DNA of 64,000 bases, taken from Deinococcus metallilatus. GTDB lineage: Bacteria; Deinococcota; Deinococci; Deinococcales; Deinococcaceae. The stretch's first letter is position 1; each line of letters starts with the position of its first letter. Positions 56,438-64,000 of this stretch are shown one piece after another. The stretch covers positions 1,907,001 to 1,971,000 of the forward strand of contig NZ_CP038512.1 in NCBI RefSeq assembly GCF_004758605.1. The letters are read 5' to 3'. The notes beneath the pieces were generated by a model. That model was not told the origin of the DNA and did no database searches. It saw only the letters and a list, made by a program, of their open reading frames with translations. The position numbers and the translations under genes are program-made.

Positions 56438-57349
56438 TCAGGCGAAGGCGGCCAGTGCGGCGTCCAGCGTCCCCAGGCGCGTCTCGATCAACCGCTGTGG
56501 GTCGCGGTTGTAGCCTCCAGCCATCACGGTGACGAGGGGCGTCCCCGCTTGCGCGGCCCAGCGAAAGACGCGGTCATCCCGCTCACGGACCCCGGCGGGC
56601 GTCAGCGCCAGGCGGCCCAGTTGGTCCCCCTCCAGCACGTCGGCCCCGGCCAGATAGAAGGCGAAATCCGGGCGGAAGGCGTGGACGGCAGGCATCACCA
56701 CCTCATCGAGTGCGGCGAGGTAAGCCTCGTCCCCGGTGCCGTCGGGCAGGGCCACGTCCAGGCCGCTGCGCTCCTTCTGGAAGGGGTAGTTGTTCGCGCC
56801 GTGGACGCTGACGGTGAAGGCGCGGGCCTCGTCCGCCAGCAGCGCCGCCGTCCCGTTGCCCTGATGCACGTCGAGATCGAGCATCAGGATGCAGCGGGCG
56901 TGGCCGTGGTCGAGGAGCCAGCGCGTGCTGATGACCACGTCGTTCAGGAAGGAGAAGCCTTCCGCGCGGTCCCGGTAGGCGTGATGCGTCCCGCCGCCCA
57001 GGTTCAGACCCAGGCCGCGGGCGAGGGCGTCCCGCGTGGCGGCCAGGGTCGCGCCGCTGGAGAGCAGGCCGCGCTCCACGACGGCCTCGTTCCAGGGAAA
57101 CCCCAGCGCACGTTCCTCCGCGCGCGTGACCTCGCCCTGCCGCCAGCGGGCGAGGTAGGCGGGGTCATGCACCCGCTCGGCGTGTGCCCAGTCCAGCCGG
57201 GGGGCGTCCAGCAGGGGCAATCTCGCCCCGGCTCCAGCGAGAAGCTGCTCCACGAACTCGCGCGGGAGAAACTGCCGCCGGGGCGGCGGCCCTGCCGCGT
57301 ACGCCGCGCGGCGAAAGGCGGTCCAGGCGCGGGGGAAGGGGGAGGGCAT
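56438..57349 (-). CDS. Histone-deacetylase-like (acetoin utilization) protein
   Basis: 303 aa. Zinc hydrolase of the HDAC/AcuC superfamily: GLGLNLGGGTHHAYRDRAEGFSFLNDVVIS (active-site His pair), LMLDLDVHQGNGTAALL (zinc Asp/His), FAFYLAGADVLEGDQLGRL and TVMAGGYNRDPQRLIE. The bacterial substrates may be acetylated proteins or small amines. TACCCT six bases before ATG 57349 supports this start; the frame extends further through repeat DNA. Confidence 0.92.
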   Translation of the reverse strand: MPSPFPRAWTAFRRAAYAAGPPPRRQFLPREFVEQLLAGAGARLPLLDAPRLDWAHAERVHDPAYLARWRQGEVTRAEERALGFPWNEAVVERGLLSSGATLAATRDALARGLGLNLGGGTHHAYRDRAEGFSFLNDVVISTRWLLDHGHARCILMLDLDVHQGNGTAALLADEARAFTVSVHGANNYPFQKERSGLDVALPDGTGDEAYLAALDEVVMPAVHAFRPDFAFYLAGADVLEGDQLGRLALTPAGVRERDDRVFRWAAQAGTPLVTVMAGGYNRDPQRLIETRLGTLDAALAAFA

Positions 57350-57384
57350 GGGGTCAGGGTAGAGCGTGCAGGCGATGGGTGGGG

Positions 57385-57642
57385 AGCGTTCAGCTCTCAG
57401 CTTCTTCGGCTGAACGTTGACGGCTGACCGCTTAGGACTGACGCGAAACGCGGTTCTCGGCGGCAGAGGGAAATCGCGTTTTCTCGCACTGGGACGGCTG
57501 GGCCGTCCACCCCCCTCCCAACCTCCCCCGCAAGGGGGGACTCGCAGAGCTGCTTGCAGAGGGGTAAAAAACCTTGTACACACGCACTCGTCTTTTGAAT
57601 TGCGTCAGTCCTAAGCTGACGGCTGACCACTGAAAGCTTCTT
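57385..57642. repeat. TCAGCCGTCAGC-family repeat interrupted by a MITE-like element
   Basis: Bases 57385-57433 (TCAGCTCTCAGC..., GACGGCTGACCGCTT) and 57613-57642 (AAGCTGACGGCTGACCACTGAAAGC) are family units lying left and right of the 57434-57612 element. The right unit also ends just before TAAACT, the -10 box of the next gene. Together they fill the 305-bp gap 57350-57654, and no gene is seen. Confidence 0.6.
57434..57612. mobile_element. MITE-like element with AGGACTGACGC termini
   Basis: The left end AGGACTGACGCG (57434-57445) and right end GCGTCAGTCCT (57602-57612) are inverted repeats. Flanking CTT and AAG extend the symmetry to 14 bp. The interior shares CCCCCTCCCAACCTCCCCCG and [21 protein letters not shown] blocks, in the opposite orientation, with the 10179-10332 element. 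There is no coding capacity. It lies inside a TCAGCCGTCAGC-family repeat. Confidence 0.62.
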
Positions 57643-57654
57643 TAAACTGCTGCC

Positions 57655-58671
57655 ATGAATCCCCTGATGCAGCGCCTCGGCCTGCGTGTTCCCATCATCC
57701 AGGCTCCGATGGCGGGCGGGCCGACCACACCCCAACTCGTGGCGGCGGTATCACAGGCGGGCGGGCTGGGGAGCCTGGGGGCCGCCTACCTGACCCCAAC
57801 ACAGATTCGGGAGGCGGGGGCGGCGGTGCGTGCGCTCACGGCACGACCATTCGCGGTGAATCTGTTCGTGCCGGAGCCCCTCCCGGCCCTGACGGAGGCG
57901 GAGGTCGCGGCGGCGGTGGCCGACCTCGCGCCGCTGCACACGGAACTGGACCTGCCCCCACCTACGCTGCCGGAGCGCGTGCGGGAGGACTTCGCCGGGC
58001 AGTTTGAGGCGGTGCTGGAGGTGCGGCCCGCCGTCTTCTCCTTCACCTTCGGGCGGCTGGGACGGGCAGAGGTGGCGGCCCTGCAAGCGGTAGAAATACT
58101 GGTCATCGGCACGGCGACCGGCGTGGAGGAGGCCCGCGCCCTGGCAACAGACAGCGTGGACGCGGTCGTCGTGCAGGGCGGCGCGGCAGGCGGGCACCGG
58201 GGAGGCTGGCTGCGGGACGAACTCGCGGACACGCTGGCCCTGACACGGGCAGTGGTGGAGGCAACAACCATTCCAGTCATCGCGGCGGGCGGCCTGATGA
58301 CTGCGGCGGACGTGCACGCGGCACTGGACGCCGGAGCCAGCCTCGCCCAGTGCGGCACCGCCTTTCTGCGAGCGGCGGAGGCGGGCACGTCTGCGCCCTA
58401 CCGTGCCGCCCTCGCCGCCGCGCAACCCGGTCAGACGGTCCTCACGCGGGCCTTCTCGGGGCGCACCGCACGTGGCCTCGCCAACCGGGTCACGGCAGAG
58501 GTCCGGCGGCCTCTCCCCTACCCGTACCAGAACGCGCTGACGCGAGAACTTCGCGCCGCCGCGGCCAGGGCGGGCCAGACCGGGTTCCTGAGCCTCTGGG
58601 CGGGTGAGGGCGCACACCGGGGACGGGAAGGCACGGCGGCGGAGATTCTGGGGGACCTGTGGCCGGAGTAA
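57655..58671 (+). CDS. Nitronate monooxygenase (2-nitropropane dioxygenase family)
   Basis: 338 aa, FMN-dependent TIM barrel. [30 protein letters not shown] at the N-terminus, [14 protein letters not shown] and [33 protein letters not shown] are the FMN and phosphate-binding motifs. It oxidises alkyl nitronates to detoxify them, or is a related flavin enzyme. TAAACT six bases before the ATG supports the start. Its end overlaps the next gene by 13 bases. Confidence 0.93.
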   Translation: MNPLMQRLGLRVPIIQAPMAGGPTTPQLVAAVSQAGGLGSLGAAYLTPTQIREAGAAVRALTARPFAVNLFVPEPLPALTEAEVAAAVADLAPLHTELDLPPPTLPERVREDFAGQFEAVLEVRPAVFSFTFGRLGRAEVAALQAVEILVIGTATGVEEARALATDSVDAVVVQGGAAGGHRGGWLRDELADTLALTRAVVEATTIPVIAAGGLMTAADVHAALDAGASLAQCGTAFLRAAEAGTSAPYRAALAAAQPGQTVLTRAFSGRTARGLANRVTAEVRRPLPYPYQNALTRELRAAAARAGQTGFLSLWAGEGAHRGREGTAAEILGDLWPE

Positions 58672-59180
58672 CCCTGCGCCCCCTGCGTCCCGGCGACGAG
58701 GAAGCCGCCGTGCGCTGGGCCGCCGACCCGGAGTTCTGCCTGGTGGCGGGGTGGACGGTCGGCCTCGCGCCCCGCAAGGTCCGGGAACACTGGAGGCGCC
58801 TGAGGGCCGGGGCCGGGCCGGACTTTCTGCGGCTGGGCGTGGAACGGGACGGACGGCTGGTCGGGTACGTGGACCTGGCAGACCTCACCCCAGTTTCCGG
58901 CGAATTCGGCATCGCCATTGGCGAGCGGGCGCTATGGGGCCGGGGCGTGGGCGCGGAGGCGGGACGGCTGCTGCTGGCCCACGCCTTCGGCACGCTAGGC
59001 CTGCACACCGTCACCGCCGAGGTTCACGCGCCCAACCTCCGCTCGCGCGCGCTGATGCGGCGGCTGGGGTTCCGCGAAGTCGGGCAGGGTGGGCCGGACA
59101 GGTACCGGGGTGAGCTGGTGGAGACGGTGTGGTACGCCCTCAATAGAGGCCAATTTGCTTTAATTTCTGCTAACTGTTGA
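58659..59180 (+). CDS. GNAT N-acetyltransferase
   Basis: 173 aa from GTG 58659. Acetyl-CoA loop [20 protein letters not shown], then [26 protein letters not shown], as in RimJ/RimL-type enzymes. The start overlaps the end of the nitronate monooxygenase gene, suggesting coupling. The last 15 codons run into AT-rich DNA ([15 protein letters not shown]), unlike the rest of the gene. Confidence 0.85.
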   Translation: MAGVTLRPLRPGDEEAAVRWAADPEFCLVAGWTVGLAPRKVREHWRRLRAGAGPDFLRLGVERDGRLVGYVDLADLTPVSGEFGIAIGERALWGRGVGAEAGRLLLAHAFGTLGLHTVTAEVHAPNLRSRALMRRLGFREVGQGGPDRYRGELVETVWYALNRGQFALISANC

Positions 59181-59239
59181 CATTTAGTGATAGATAATGC
59201 AAGATAACGCCACCTGAGGAGAGGTGGCACAATCAGCCT
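59150..59239 (+). promoter_or_regulatory. AT-rich control region before the HTH protein, with tandem AGATAAYGC units and a hairpin
   Basis: This is the most AT-rich patch I see in the window. It contains TTGACA (59177-59182), the tandem 10-mers AGATAATGCA and AGATAACGCC (59193-59212) and the inverted repeat GCCACCT/AGGTGGC (59209-59215 and 59222-59228). CACAAT lies six bases before the ATG. Tandem units beside a DNA-binding protein gene suggest autoregulation (inference). Confidence 0.45.
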
Positions 59240-59608
59240 ATGGATGAAGTCCTGACGCTGGAGGAACTGGCCGCCTACCTGAAGGTAAGTGAGACGACCG
59301 CCTACGCGCTGGTGCGGGGTGGGGAGATTCCCGGGCGCAAGGTCGGGCGCGAGTGGCGCTTCCTCAAGGCGCGTGTGGTGGACTGGCTGATGAAGGCCGG
59401 AACGGAGGACGCCATGGAACAGAGCGGCACGGTGCGGCGCGACGAGCTGGGCGGCGAGTACAAGGTGGAAGGCGGGCAGGAGTACGTGGCCCTGTGGCTG
59501 CCGATGACCCGTGAGGAGAAGGCCGCGCAGCTCGAAAAGGCGGTGCGCGAAGGCGTGAACGTCAGCGAGCTGGTGGCGGACTACCTGCGGGACTGGGCGC
59601 AGGCGTAA
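59240..59608 (+). CDS. Excisionase-type (HTH_17/MerR-like) DNA-binding protein
   Basis: 122 aa. The N-terminal 50 residues are an excisionase-type winged helix: VLTLEELAAYLKVSETTAYALVRGGEIPGRKVGREWRFLKARVVDWLM. The C-terminal 70 residues (EYVALWLPMTREEKAAQLEKAVREGVNVSELVADYLRDW) look like a separate alpha-helical, perhaps dimerising, domain. No integrase is nearby, so a phage function is unlikely. It is preceded by an AT-rich region and followed by a terminator-like hairpin. Confidence 0.82.
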   Translation: MDEVLTLEELAAYLKVSETTAYALVRGGEIPGRKVGREWRFLKARVVDWLMKAGTEDAMEQSGTVRRDELGGEYKVEGGQEYVALWLPMTREEKAAQLEKAVREGVNVSELVADYLRDWAQA

Positions 59609-59621
59609 TCCAGCAGCAAGA

Positions 59622-59656
59622 AGGGCCGTCCTGCACCTGGGGCGGCCCTGTTCCGT
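59622..59656 (+). terminator. Terminator-like hairpin after the HTH protein gene
   Basis: AGGGCCGTCC (59622-59631) pairs with GGGGCGGCCCT (59639-59649), one imperfect position, followed by GTTCCGTTTTC. Confidence 0.55.
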
Positions 59657-59755
59657 TTTCCCGGCACGCCGCCGTATCCCCCCCCCATTCGGCCAGGCGG
59701 TACGCCCAACCATTCGCCCGGCGTGTTTTCGGAGCGCGCGCCGCACCATAGGGGC

Positions 59756-60757
59756 ATGACGAACTTCAGTGACATTTCGGCAGGCATCGCGGACGCCGCG
59801 CAATCGGCGGGAAACAGTGTGGTGACGGTGGTAGGCGGCGGTCCGGTCAGCGGCACGGTGATTGCGGACGGTCAGGTGTTGACGGTCGCGCACGTCCTGC
59901 ACGGTGACGAGGTGAGGGTGTGGACGGCGGACGGCCAGGAACGCCCCGGGACCGTGCTGGGCCGTGACCCGGTGACGGACCTCGCCCTGGTGCGGGTGGA
60001 GGGGCTGAATGTGACGCCCTTTACGCCGAGCGCGGGGGCGCGGCCGGGCGAACTGCTGCTCGCGGTGGGCCGCCCACCGCACGGCCTCCAGGTGACCCTG
60101 GGCCTGATGGAGCGGGAAGAGGCGCCCGAGCGTGGCCCGCTGCGCGGCTGGCTGGAGGCCGGGGCCGCGCCGTTCCGGGGCGTGTCGGGCGGCGCGCTGG
60201 TGGACGCACGCGGCGGTCTGGTCGGGGTGCTGAACGCGGGCCTGAGACGGGGCACGCTGCTGGCCGTCCCGGTCGCCCGCGCCCTGAAGGCCGCCGAGGC
60301 ACTCGCCGCCCACGGCCGGATGCCGCGCGGCTACCTGGGGCTGGCGACGCAGCCCGTCCACTTCCCCGACCCGGCGCAGGCCGAGCAGGGGCAGGCCGAC
60401 CAGTGGGACGAAGCCCGGCGTGGCAGACCCGGCCCGCACCGCCACGGGCCGCAAGGCTGGGGACCGGACCAGCGGGGGCCGTGGGCGCGCGGGGGCCGGG
60501 GCGGGCCCTGGGGCCGGGGACCGCGTGGCCGGGGCGGCAGGGTCGGCCTGACCGTCGTGCAGGTGGAAGACGGCAGCCCCGCCGCGCAGGCCGGGTTGCT
60601 GGTCGGGGACGTGGTGCTGGCCCTGGACGGCGAGGCCCTGCGCGACCCGCGCGAACTGCTGGAGCGCGTGCGTGAGCGGGCCGGGGAGACGCTCAGCCTG
60701 CGCGTGCTGCGCGGCGGGCAGGAGACGGACCTGACCGTGACGGTGGGAGAACGCTGA
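59756..60757 (+). CDS. Trypsin-like serine protease with Gly/Arg/Trp-rich linker and PDZ domain (DegP-like)
   Basis: 333 aa. The protease core (about 15-185) shows the triad regions TVAHVLHGDEV (His), DPVTDLALVRV (Asp) and FRGVSGGALVDARGG (Ser in GVSGG). A C-terminal PDZ domain (about 262-333, LTVVQVEDGSPAAQAGLLVGDVVLALDGEALRD) follows. Between them lies a Gly/Arg/Pro/Trp-rich, likely disordered stretch (about 215-260). No signal peptide is seen, so it may be cytoplasmic. It is followed closely by a LuxR-type regulator. Confidence 0.9.
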   Translation: MTNFSDISAGIADAAQSAGNSVVTVVGGGPVSGTVIADGQVLTVAHVLHGDEVRVWTADGQERPGTVLGRDPVTDLALVRVEGLNVTPFTPSAGARPGELLLAVGRPPHGLQVTLGLMEREEAPERGPLRGWLEAGAAPFRGVSGGALVDARGGLVGVLNAGLRRGTLLAVPVARALKAAEALAAHGRMPRGYLGLATQPVHFPDPAQAEQGQADQWDEARRGRPGPHRHGPQGWGPDQRGPWARGGRGGPWGRGPRGRGGRVGLTVVQVEDGSPAAQAGLLVGDVVLALDGEALRDPRELLERVRERAGETLSLRVLRGGQETDLTVTVGER

Positions 60758-60798
60758 GCCGCATGGCCCCCGCGCCCGCTTCCCCGGTAGCATCGGCC

Positions 60799-61392
60799 AT
60801 GGTGCCCGCTTCCACGCTCCCGACCGTGCAACTGGCCCTGCTCTCGCCGCTGGTCGGGGCAGGCATCCGGGCGCTGCTGGCGGGCGTGGGCGTGAGGGTC
60901 GTGGAGGAGGGCGGGGCCGTGCTGGTCGTGGACGACGCCTGGCTGGGGCGCGGCGCCGAACTCGCGGAGGCCGGGGCGGTGGTCGCGGTCGGCTCGGTCG
61001 CCTGGGCGGGGGTGCTCCCGGAGGTCGCCTCCGGCGGCTGGGCGGCCCTGCCCGCCGACGCGACGCCCGCCGAACTGCTCGCCGGAGTCCTGGGGGCGTC
61101 GGCGGGCCTCGCGGTGCTGCCGCCCACGCTGCTGCCCCCTCCCCCCCTGAGCACCGAGGAGGACGAAGAGGAGAACCTCCCCCTGGCCGCTGGCGTGACC
61201 CTGACCCCACGCGAGCGGGACGTGCTGGCCCTGCTGGCCGAGGGCCTGAGCAACAAGCGGGCCGCCCGCGAACTGGGCGTGACCGAGAGCACCGTCAAGT
61301 TCCACGTGCAGGCCGTCTACTCGAAGCTCGGCGTGCAGAGCCGCGCCGGGGCCGTAACGCGGGGCATTCAGCTTGGCCTGCTGAGCGTATAG
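60799..61392 (+). CDS. LuxR-family regulator with degenerate receiver-like domain
   Basis: 197 aa. The C-terminal HTH (about 130-190) is typical: LTPRERDVLALLAEGLSNKRAARELGVTESTVKFHVQAVYSKLGVQSRAGAV. The N-terminal 110 residues resemble a response-regulator fold (VQLALLSPLVGAGIRALLAGVGVRVV) but lack the phosphorylated Asp/Lys set, so it is probably not controlled by phosphorylation. TAGCAT lies five bases before ATG 60799; ATG 60763 is an alternative. It is co-directional with the PDZ protease, 41 bases away. Confidence 0.88.
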   Translation: MVPASTLPTVQLALLSPLVGAGIRALLAGVGVRVVEEGGAVLVVDDAWLGRGAELAEAGAVVAVGSVAWAGVLPEVASGGWAALPADATPAELLAGVLGASAGLAVLPPTLLPPPPLSTEEDEEENLPLAAGVTLTPRERDVLALLAEGLSNKRAARELGVTESTVKFHVQAVYSKLGVQSRAGAVTRGIQLGLLSV

Positions 61393-61457
61393 CGCGTACC
61401 CTGCCCCATGCGCCTCAACGAAAATGGCGAGGGCGCCGGTCCTCCTACACTGCGACC

Positions 61458-62234
61458 ATGTCTCAGGTCATCAACCCCTTTCAAGGGCAGGATGCGGCAA
61501 TCCGCTACGCCGCCGGGCGGCCCTTCTTCCACCCCCTGTTCATGGAACGGCTCGCCCCTCTGCTGGCCCAGCGGGCGCTGGGGGCGGATGTGGCCTGCGG
61601 CACGGGTCTGTCAAGTATGGCCCTTGCGGATGTGATCGAGCGCGTGCTGGCCTTCGACGCCTCAGAAGCGATGCTGACCCACGCTGCGCCCCACCCGCAC
61701 GTGACCTACGCACAGGCGAGAGCCGAGGCCCTGCCCATTCCCGACCACACCCTCGACGTGCTGACAGTCGCGCAGGGATTTCACTGGTTTGACCAGGAGG
61801 CCTTTCTCGCTGAGGCGCGACGCACCCTCAAGCCGGAGGGCGTGCTGTTCCTGTATGACGACTTCTTCCTGGGGAGGATGCCGGGTCGGGAGGATTTCGC
61901 AGAGTTCATGAAGGCGTATGGGGCACGCTACCCGGCGCCACCACGGCACCGTTCCGGGTACGGCTACGGGTTTAGCGAGGCGGAGGCACGACAGGCCCGC
62001 TTCTCCTTCCAAGAGGAACGCTTTATCCACCCGCTGACCTTCACCCGGCCTGCGCTGGTGGCCTACCTGCTTACCCATTCCAACACCATCGTTGCCACGG
62101 ACGCGGGCCGCGAGACGCTGGGGGAGGTCGTGGCCTGGCTCGATACGGAGTTGCGGCCCTTCCTACCGGATGGAGAGGAGCGGGAACTCATCTTCGGCGG
62201 CCTGCAAATGGTGCTGAGGCCCCTGGCGGTCTGA
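61458..62234 (+). CDS. Class I SAM-dependent methyltransferase (type 11)
   Basis: 258 aa. Rossmann methyltransferase with ALGADVACGTGLSSMALADVIERVLAFDASEAMLTHA as the SAM-binding core and LPIPDHTLDVLTVAQGFHWFDQEAFLAEARRTLKPEGVLFLYD as the post motifs. Small-molecule substrate unknown. TACACT six bases before the ATG supports the start. Confidence 0.9.
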   Translation: MSQVINPFQGQDAAIRYAAGRPFFHPLFMERLAPLLAQRALGADVACGTGLSSMALADVIERVLAFDASEAMLTHAAPHPHVTYAQARAEALPIPDHTLDVLTVAQGFHWFDQEAFLAEARRTLKPEGVLFLYDDFFLGRMPGREDFAEFMKAYGARYPAPPRHRSGYGYGFSEAEARQARFSFQEERFIHPLTFTRPALVAYLLTHSNTIVATDAGRETLGEVVAWLDTELRPFLPDGEERELIFGGLQMVLRPLAV

Positions 62235-62250
62235 GCGTTAGGCTGCGTCC

Positions 62251-62976
62251 ATGCGCCTCGCGGTTTTCGGAGACATTCACGGCAACCTTCCCCCGCTCCG
62301 GGCCGCCCTCGCCGACATGCGGGCACAGGGGGCGGAGGCCTTCGTCTGTCTGGGCGACGTGGCGATGGACGGCGCCTGGCCGCGCGAGTGCGTGGCGGAG
62401 GTGGCGGCGCTGGGCTGCCCGGTGGTGCGGGGGAATGCGGACCGGGAGATGCTGGAGTCTCCCCGCCCCTTCACGCCGCGCGGTTTTCCCGACGAGCGGG
62501 AACTCTGGGAGATCGGGAACTGGAGCGCCGCGCAACTGACGGACAGCGAGCGGGAGGTGCTGCGCGGCTACGTGCCGACTGCCGCATTCCCCGACCTCCT
62601 GTGTTTTCACGGCAGCCCCGAGCGTGACAATGAGGAACTGACGGCACAGACGCCGGACGCCCGCCTGGAGGAGTTGCGGACAGTGCACGGGCGGCAGGTC
62701 GTCTGGGTCGGCGGCCACACCCACAAACCCCTGCTGCGGACCCTGGACGGCTGGACGCTCCTCAACCCCGGCAGCGTCGGCCTGCCCTTCGAGTGGCGGG
62801 GCGAGCGGTACGTGAACCCGGCCCGCGCCGAGTACCTGCTGCTGGAGCGCAGGGCGGGGGGCTGGCAACCCACCTTCCGCGCGGTGCCCTACGACGTGGA
62901 GGAGGTGCGGCGCGGCCTCCTCGCGTCGGGGATGCCGCATGCGGCGTGGGCGGCGGGGGACTGGGTGGCCGGGTAA
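62251..62976 (+). CDS. YfcE/MJ0936-type metallophosphoesterase
   Basis: 241 aa. The calcineurin-like motifs are in order: GDIHGN, CLGDVAMDG, VVRGNAD, and GGHTHKPLLR followed by NPGSVGLPF. Members hydrolyse phosphodiesters or 2',3'-cyclic nucleotides; substrate unknown. TAGGCT lies six bases before the ATG. It follows the methyltransferase gene after 16 bases. Confidence 0.92.
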   Translation: MRLAVFGDIHGNLPPLRAALADMRAQGAEAFVCLGDVAMDGAWPRECVAEVAALGCPVVRGNADREMLESPRPFTPRGFPDERELWEIGNWSAAQLTDSEREVLRGYVPTAAFPDLLCFHGSPERDNEELTAQTPDARLEELRTVHGRQVVWVGGHTHKPLLRTLDGWTLLNPGSVGLPFEWRGERYVNPARAEYLLLERRAGGWQPTFRAVPYDVEEVRRGLLASGMPHAAWAAGDWVAG

Positions 62977-62992
62977 CGGCGCCTTCCGGCGA

Positions 62993-63454
62993 CTACGCCT
63001 CGCGGCGCCCGGCCCGCGCCGCCTCCCGGTGGGCCGCCCGCGTATGGGCCTCGTCCAGCAAGGGCTGGAGAGCCTGGAAGGTTCCCTCAGTGGGGTTGAG
63101 CACGCACACCCAGGCCAGCGGCGCGTACAGGGGGTGCGGCATGATCCGGTTCAGCGCCGTGTAGTCGTGCCCGGTGTCGATAACCGACGCCCCGTTGCCC
63201 CGGGGAAGTTCCCCGAACAGCGAGCGGTAGGTTTCCGGACTCACCCCGACGTTGAGCCGAAAGACCCCAGGTCGGTCGAGCCCGGAGGCCTGATCGTACA
63301 GATCGTTGGTCACCAGGGTGGCAAAGGGCCGCCAGCGGTCGGGGCCAGCCTCCTGTCCGGGCCGGACCTGGAAAAAGAAGTTGCCTGACGACTCGACCAC
63401 CTCTGTGTCGGCGTACCGGCGGGTCATGGCCTCTCTGACGGCGTCCTCATCCAT
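62993..63454 (-). CDS. DUF6194-type protein
   Basis: 153 aa. The segment PFATLVTNDLYDQASGLDRPGVFRLNVGVSPETYRSLFGELP matches my recollection of the DUF6194 family, a soluble protein of unknown function. It ends in a basic helical tail. GGAGG before the ATG is a good ribosome binding site. It is convergent with the phosphoesterase. Confidence 0.75.
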   Translation of the reverse strand: MDEDAVREAMTRRYADTEVVESSGNFFFQVRPGQEAGPDRWRPFATLVTNDLYDQASGLDRPGVFRLNVGVSPETYRSLFGELPRGNGASVIDTGHDYTALNRIMPHPLYAPLAWVCVLNPTEGTFQALQPLLDEAHTRAAHREAARAGRREA

Positions 63455-63584
63455 GCTGGGCCTCCTGAATCAGACTTGCTGAGAACCCTGAGCAAACCTC
63501 GGGGCAGCCTCTTGAGCTGGCCTTCATTTCAGGATGCCGTTCGGGGTGGAGCGACGTGGGTGCGTCCCTGCTACCCTGAGCCGC

Positions 63585-64000
63585 GTGAGTGTCCACCTGA
63601 ATGCCCAGCCCGGCCAGATTGCCGAAACCGTCCTGCTGCCCGGTGACCCCCTGCGCGCGCAGCACATCGCGGAAACGTTCTTTGAAAACCCGGTGCAGCA
63701 CAATTCCGTGCGTGGGATGCTGGGCTTTACCGGCACGTACCGGGGCCAGCGCGTCAGCGTGCAGGGCACCGGTATGGGCATGGCCTCATCCATGATCTAT
63801 GTGAACGAACTGATTCAGGACTACGGCTGCCGGAACCTGATCCGCGTGGGCACCTGCGGCAGCTATCAGCCGGACGTGCATGTCCGCGACCTGGTGCTGG
63901 CGCAGGGGGCCTGCACCGACAGCAACATCAACAACATCCGCTTCGGCCTGCGGAACTTTGCCCCCATCGCGGACTTCGATCTGCTGCTGCGCGCCTACCA
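63585..64000 (+). CDS. deoD: Purine-nucleoside phosphorylase DeoD (3' end beyond the window)
   Basis: The first 138 codons are visible from GTG 63585, which lies seven bases after TACCCT. The sequence [51 protein letters not shown] and [32 protein letters not shown] is that of bacterial hexameric DeoD, which phosphorolyses purine (deoxy)nucleosides in salvage. Confidence 0.93.
   Translation, partial: MSVHLNAQPGQIAETVLLPGDPLRAQHIAETFFENPVQHNSVRGMLGFTGTYRGQRVSVQGTGMGMASSMIYVNELIQDYGCRNLIRVGTCGSYQPDVHVRDLVLAQGACTDSNINNIRFGLRNFAPIADFDLLLRAY

Noticed and set aside
59024..61210. Long minus-strand frame of 728 codons across the HTH, protease and LuxR genes
   Set aside because: Arg/Pro-rich shadow without domains; the plus strand carries three recognisable genes.

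Overview
The window looks like a chromosomal segment of a Deinococcus species. The evidence is the very high GC content, short leaderless genes behind TAnnnT -10 boxes, a Thermus/Deinococcus-type 7Fe ferredoxin, a LysK-type deacetylase of the alpha-aminoadipate lysine pathway, a LEA-like desiccation protein, an endonuclease III variant and a LuxR/PDZ-protease pair. The species cannot be named from the sequence. Nearly everything is housekeeping or genus-typical. I see no rRNA, tRNA, CRISPR array, prophage or complete insertion sequence.

Layout. 1-2.4 kb: TerC membrane proteins, an endonuclease III homolog and an Ig-like lipoprotein. 2.6-4.4 kb: hisZ-hisG (short-form HisG with its HisZ partner). 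4.4-8.2 kb: a PatB-like aminotransferase, then a minus-strand cluster of 7Fe ferredoxin, DUF4149-like membrane protein, truncated hemoglobin, cupin and Crp/Fnr regulator. The first four overlap by ATGA, and a CRP/FNR-type dyad sits exactly at -41.5 from the predicted leaderless start. 8.3-10.1 kb: mtnN-lrgA-lrgB. 10.3-16.7 kb: cyclophilin, Lrp with divergent alanine dehydrogenase, an ABC exporter, a Uma2 nuclease and murA. 17-25.7 kb: a ribbon-helix-helix protein, a LysM-NlpC/P60 hydrolase, an MFS and an SLC13 transporter, lysK and a diheme cytochrome c. 25.8-32 kb: HNH protein, DUF1517 protein, LEA-like protein, clpS-clpA and a double GNAT. 32-41.4 kb: regulators (TetR, XRE) each divergent from a SnoaL-like protein, YidD-like protein, Gfo/Idh/MocA dehydrogenase, two paralogous GNATs and an S41 protease. 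41.6-44.9 kb: ftsE-ftsX-envC-like divisome module. 45.1-47.3 kb: rpsP-khpA-rimM-trmD translation cluster. 47.4-57.3 kb: LON-domain protein, purU, M29 aminopeptidase, C39-like protein, prfC followed by a SWI2/SNF2 helicase, and an HDAC-like deacetylase. 57.6-64 kb: nitronate monooxygenase, GNAT, excisionase-type HTH protein, PDZ protease, LuxR regulator, methyltransferase, phosphoesterase and the start of deoD.

Two cross-cutting observations matter most for a reader. First, seven genes (hisZ, lrgB, cytochrome c, DUF1517, a SnoaL protein, the envC-like gene and, twice, the SNF2 helicase) are broken by what looks every time like the loss of exactly one base. Seven of the eight sites are G/C homopolymers. 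This is the signature of sequencing error rather than gene decay, so these should be treated as probably intact genes. Second, the intergenic spaces hold several families of short dispersed repeats. Two are MITE-like with terminal inverted repeats: AGGACTKACGCG elements, and ATACC elements that begin on top of the stop codons of three genes. The others are hairpin repeats (TCAGCCGTCAGC and similar) at the ends of genes.
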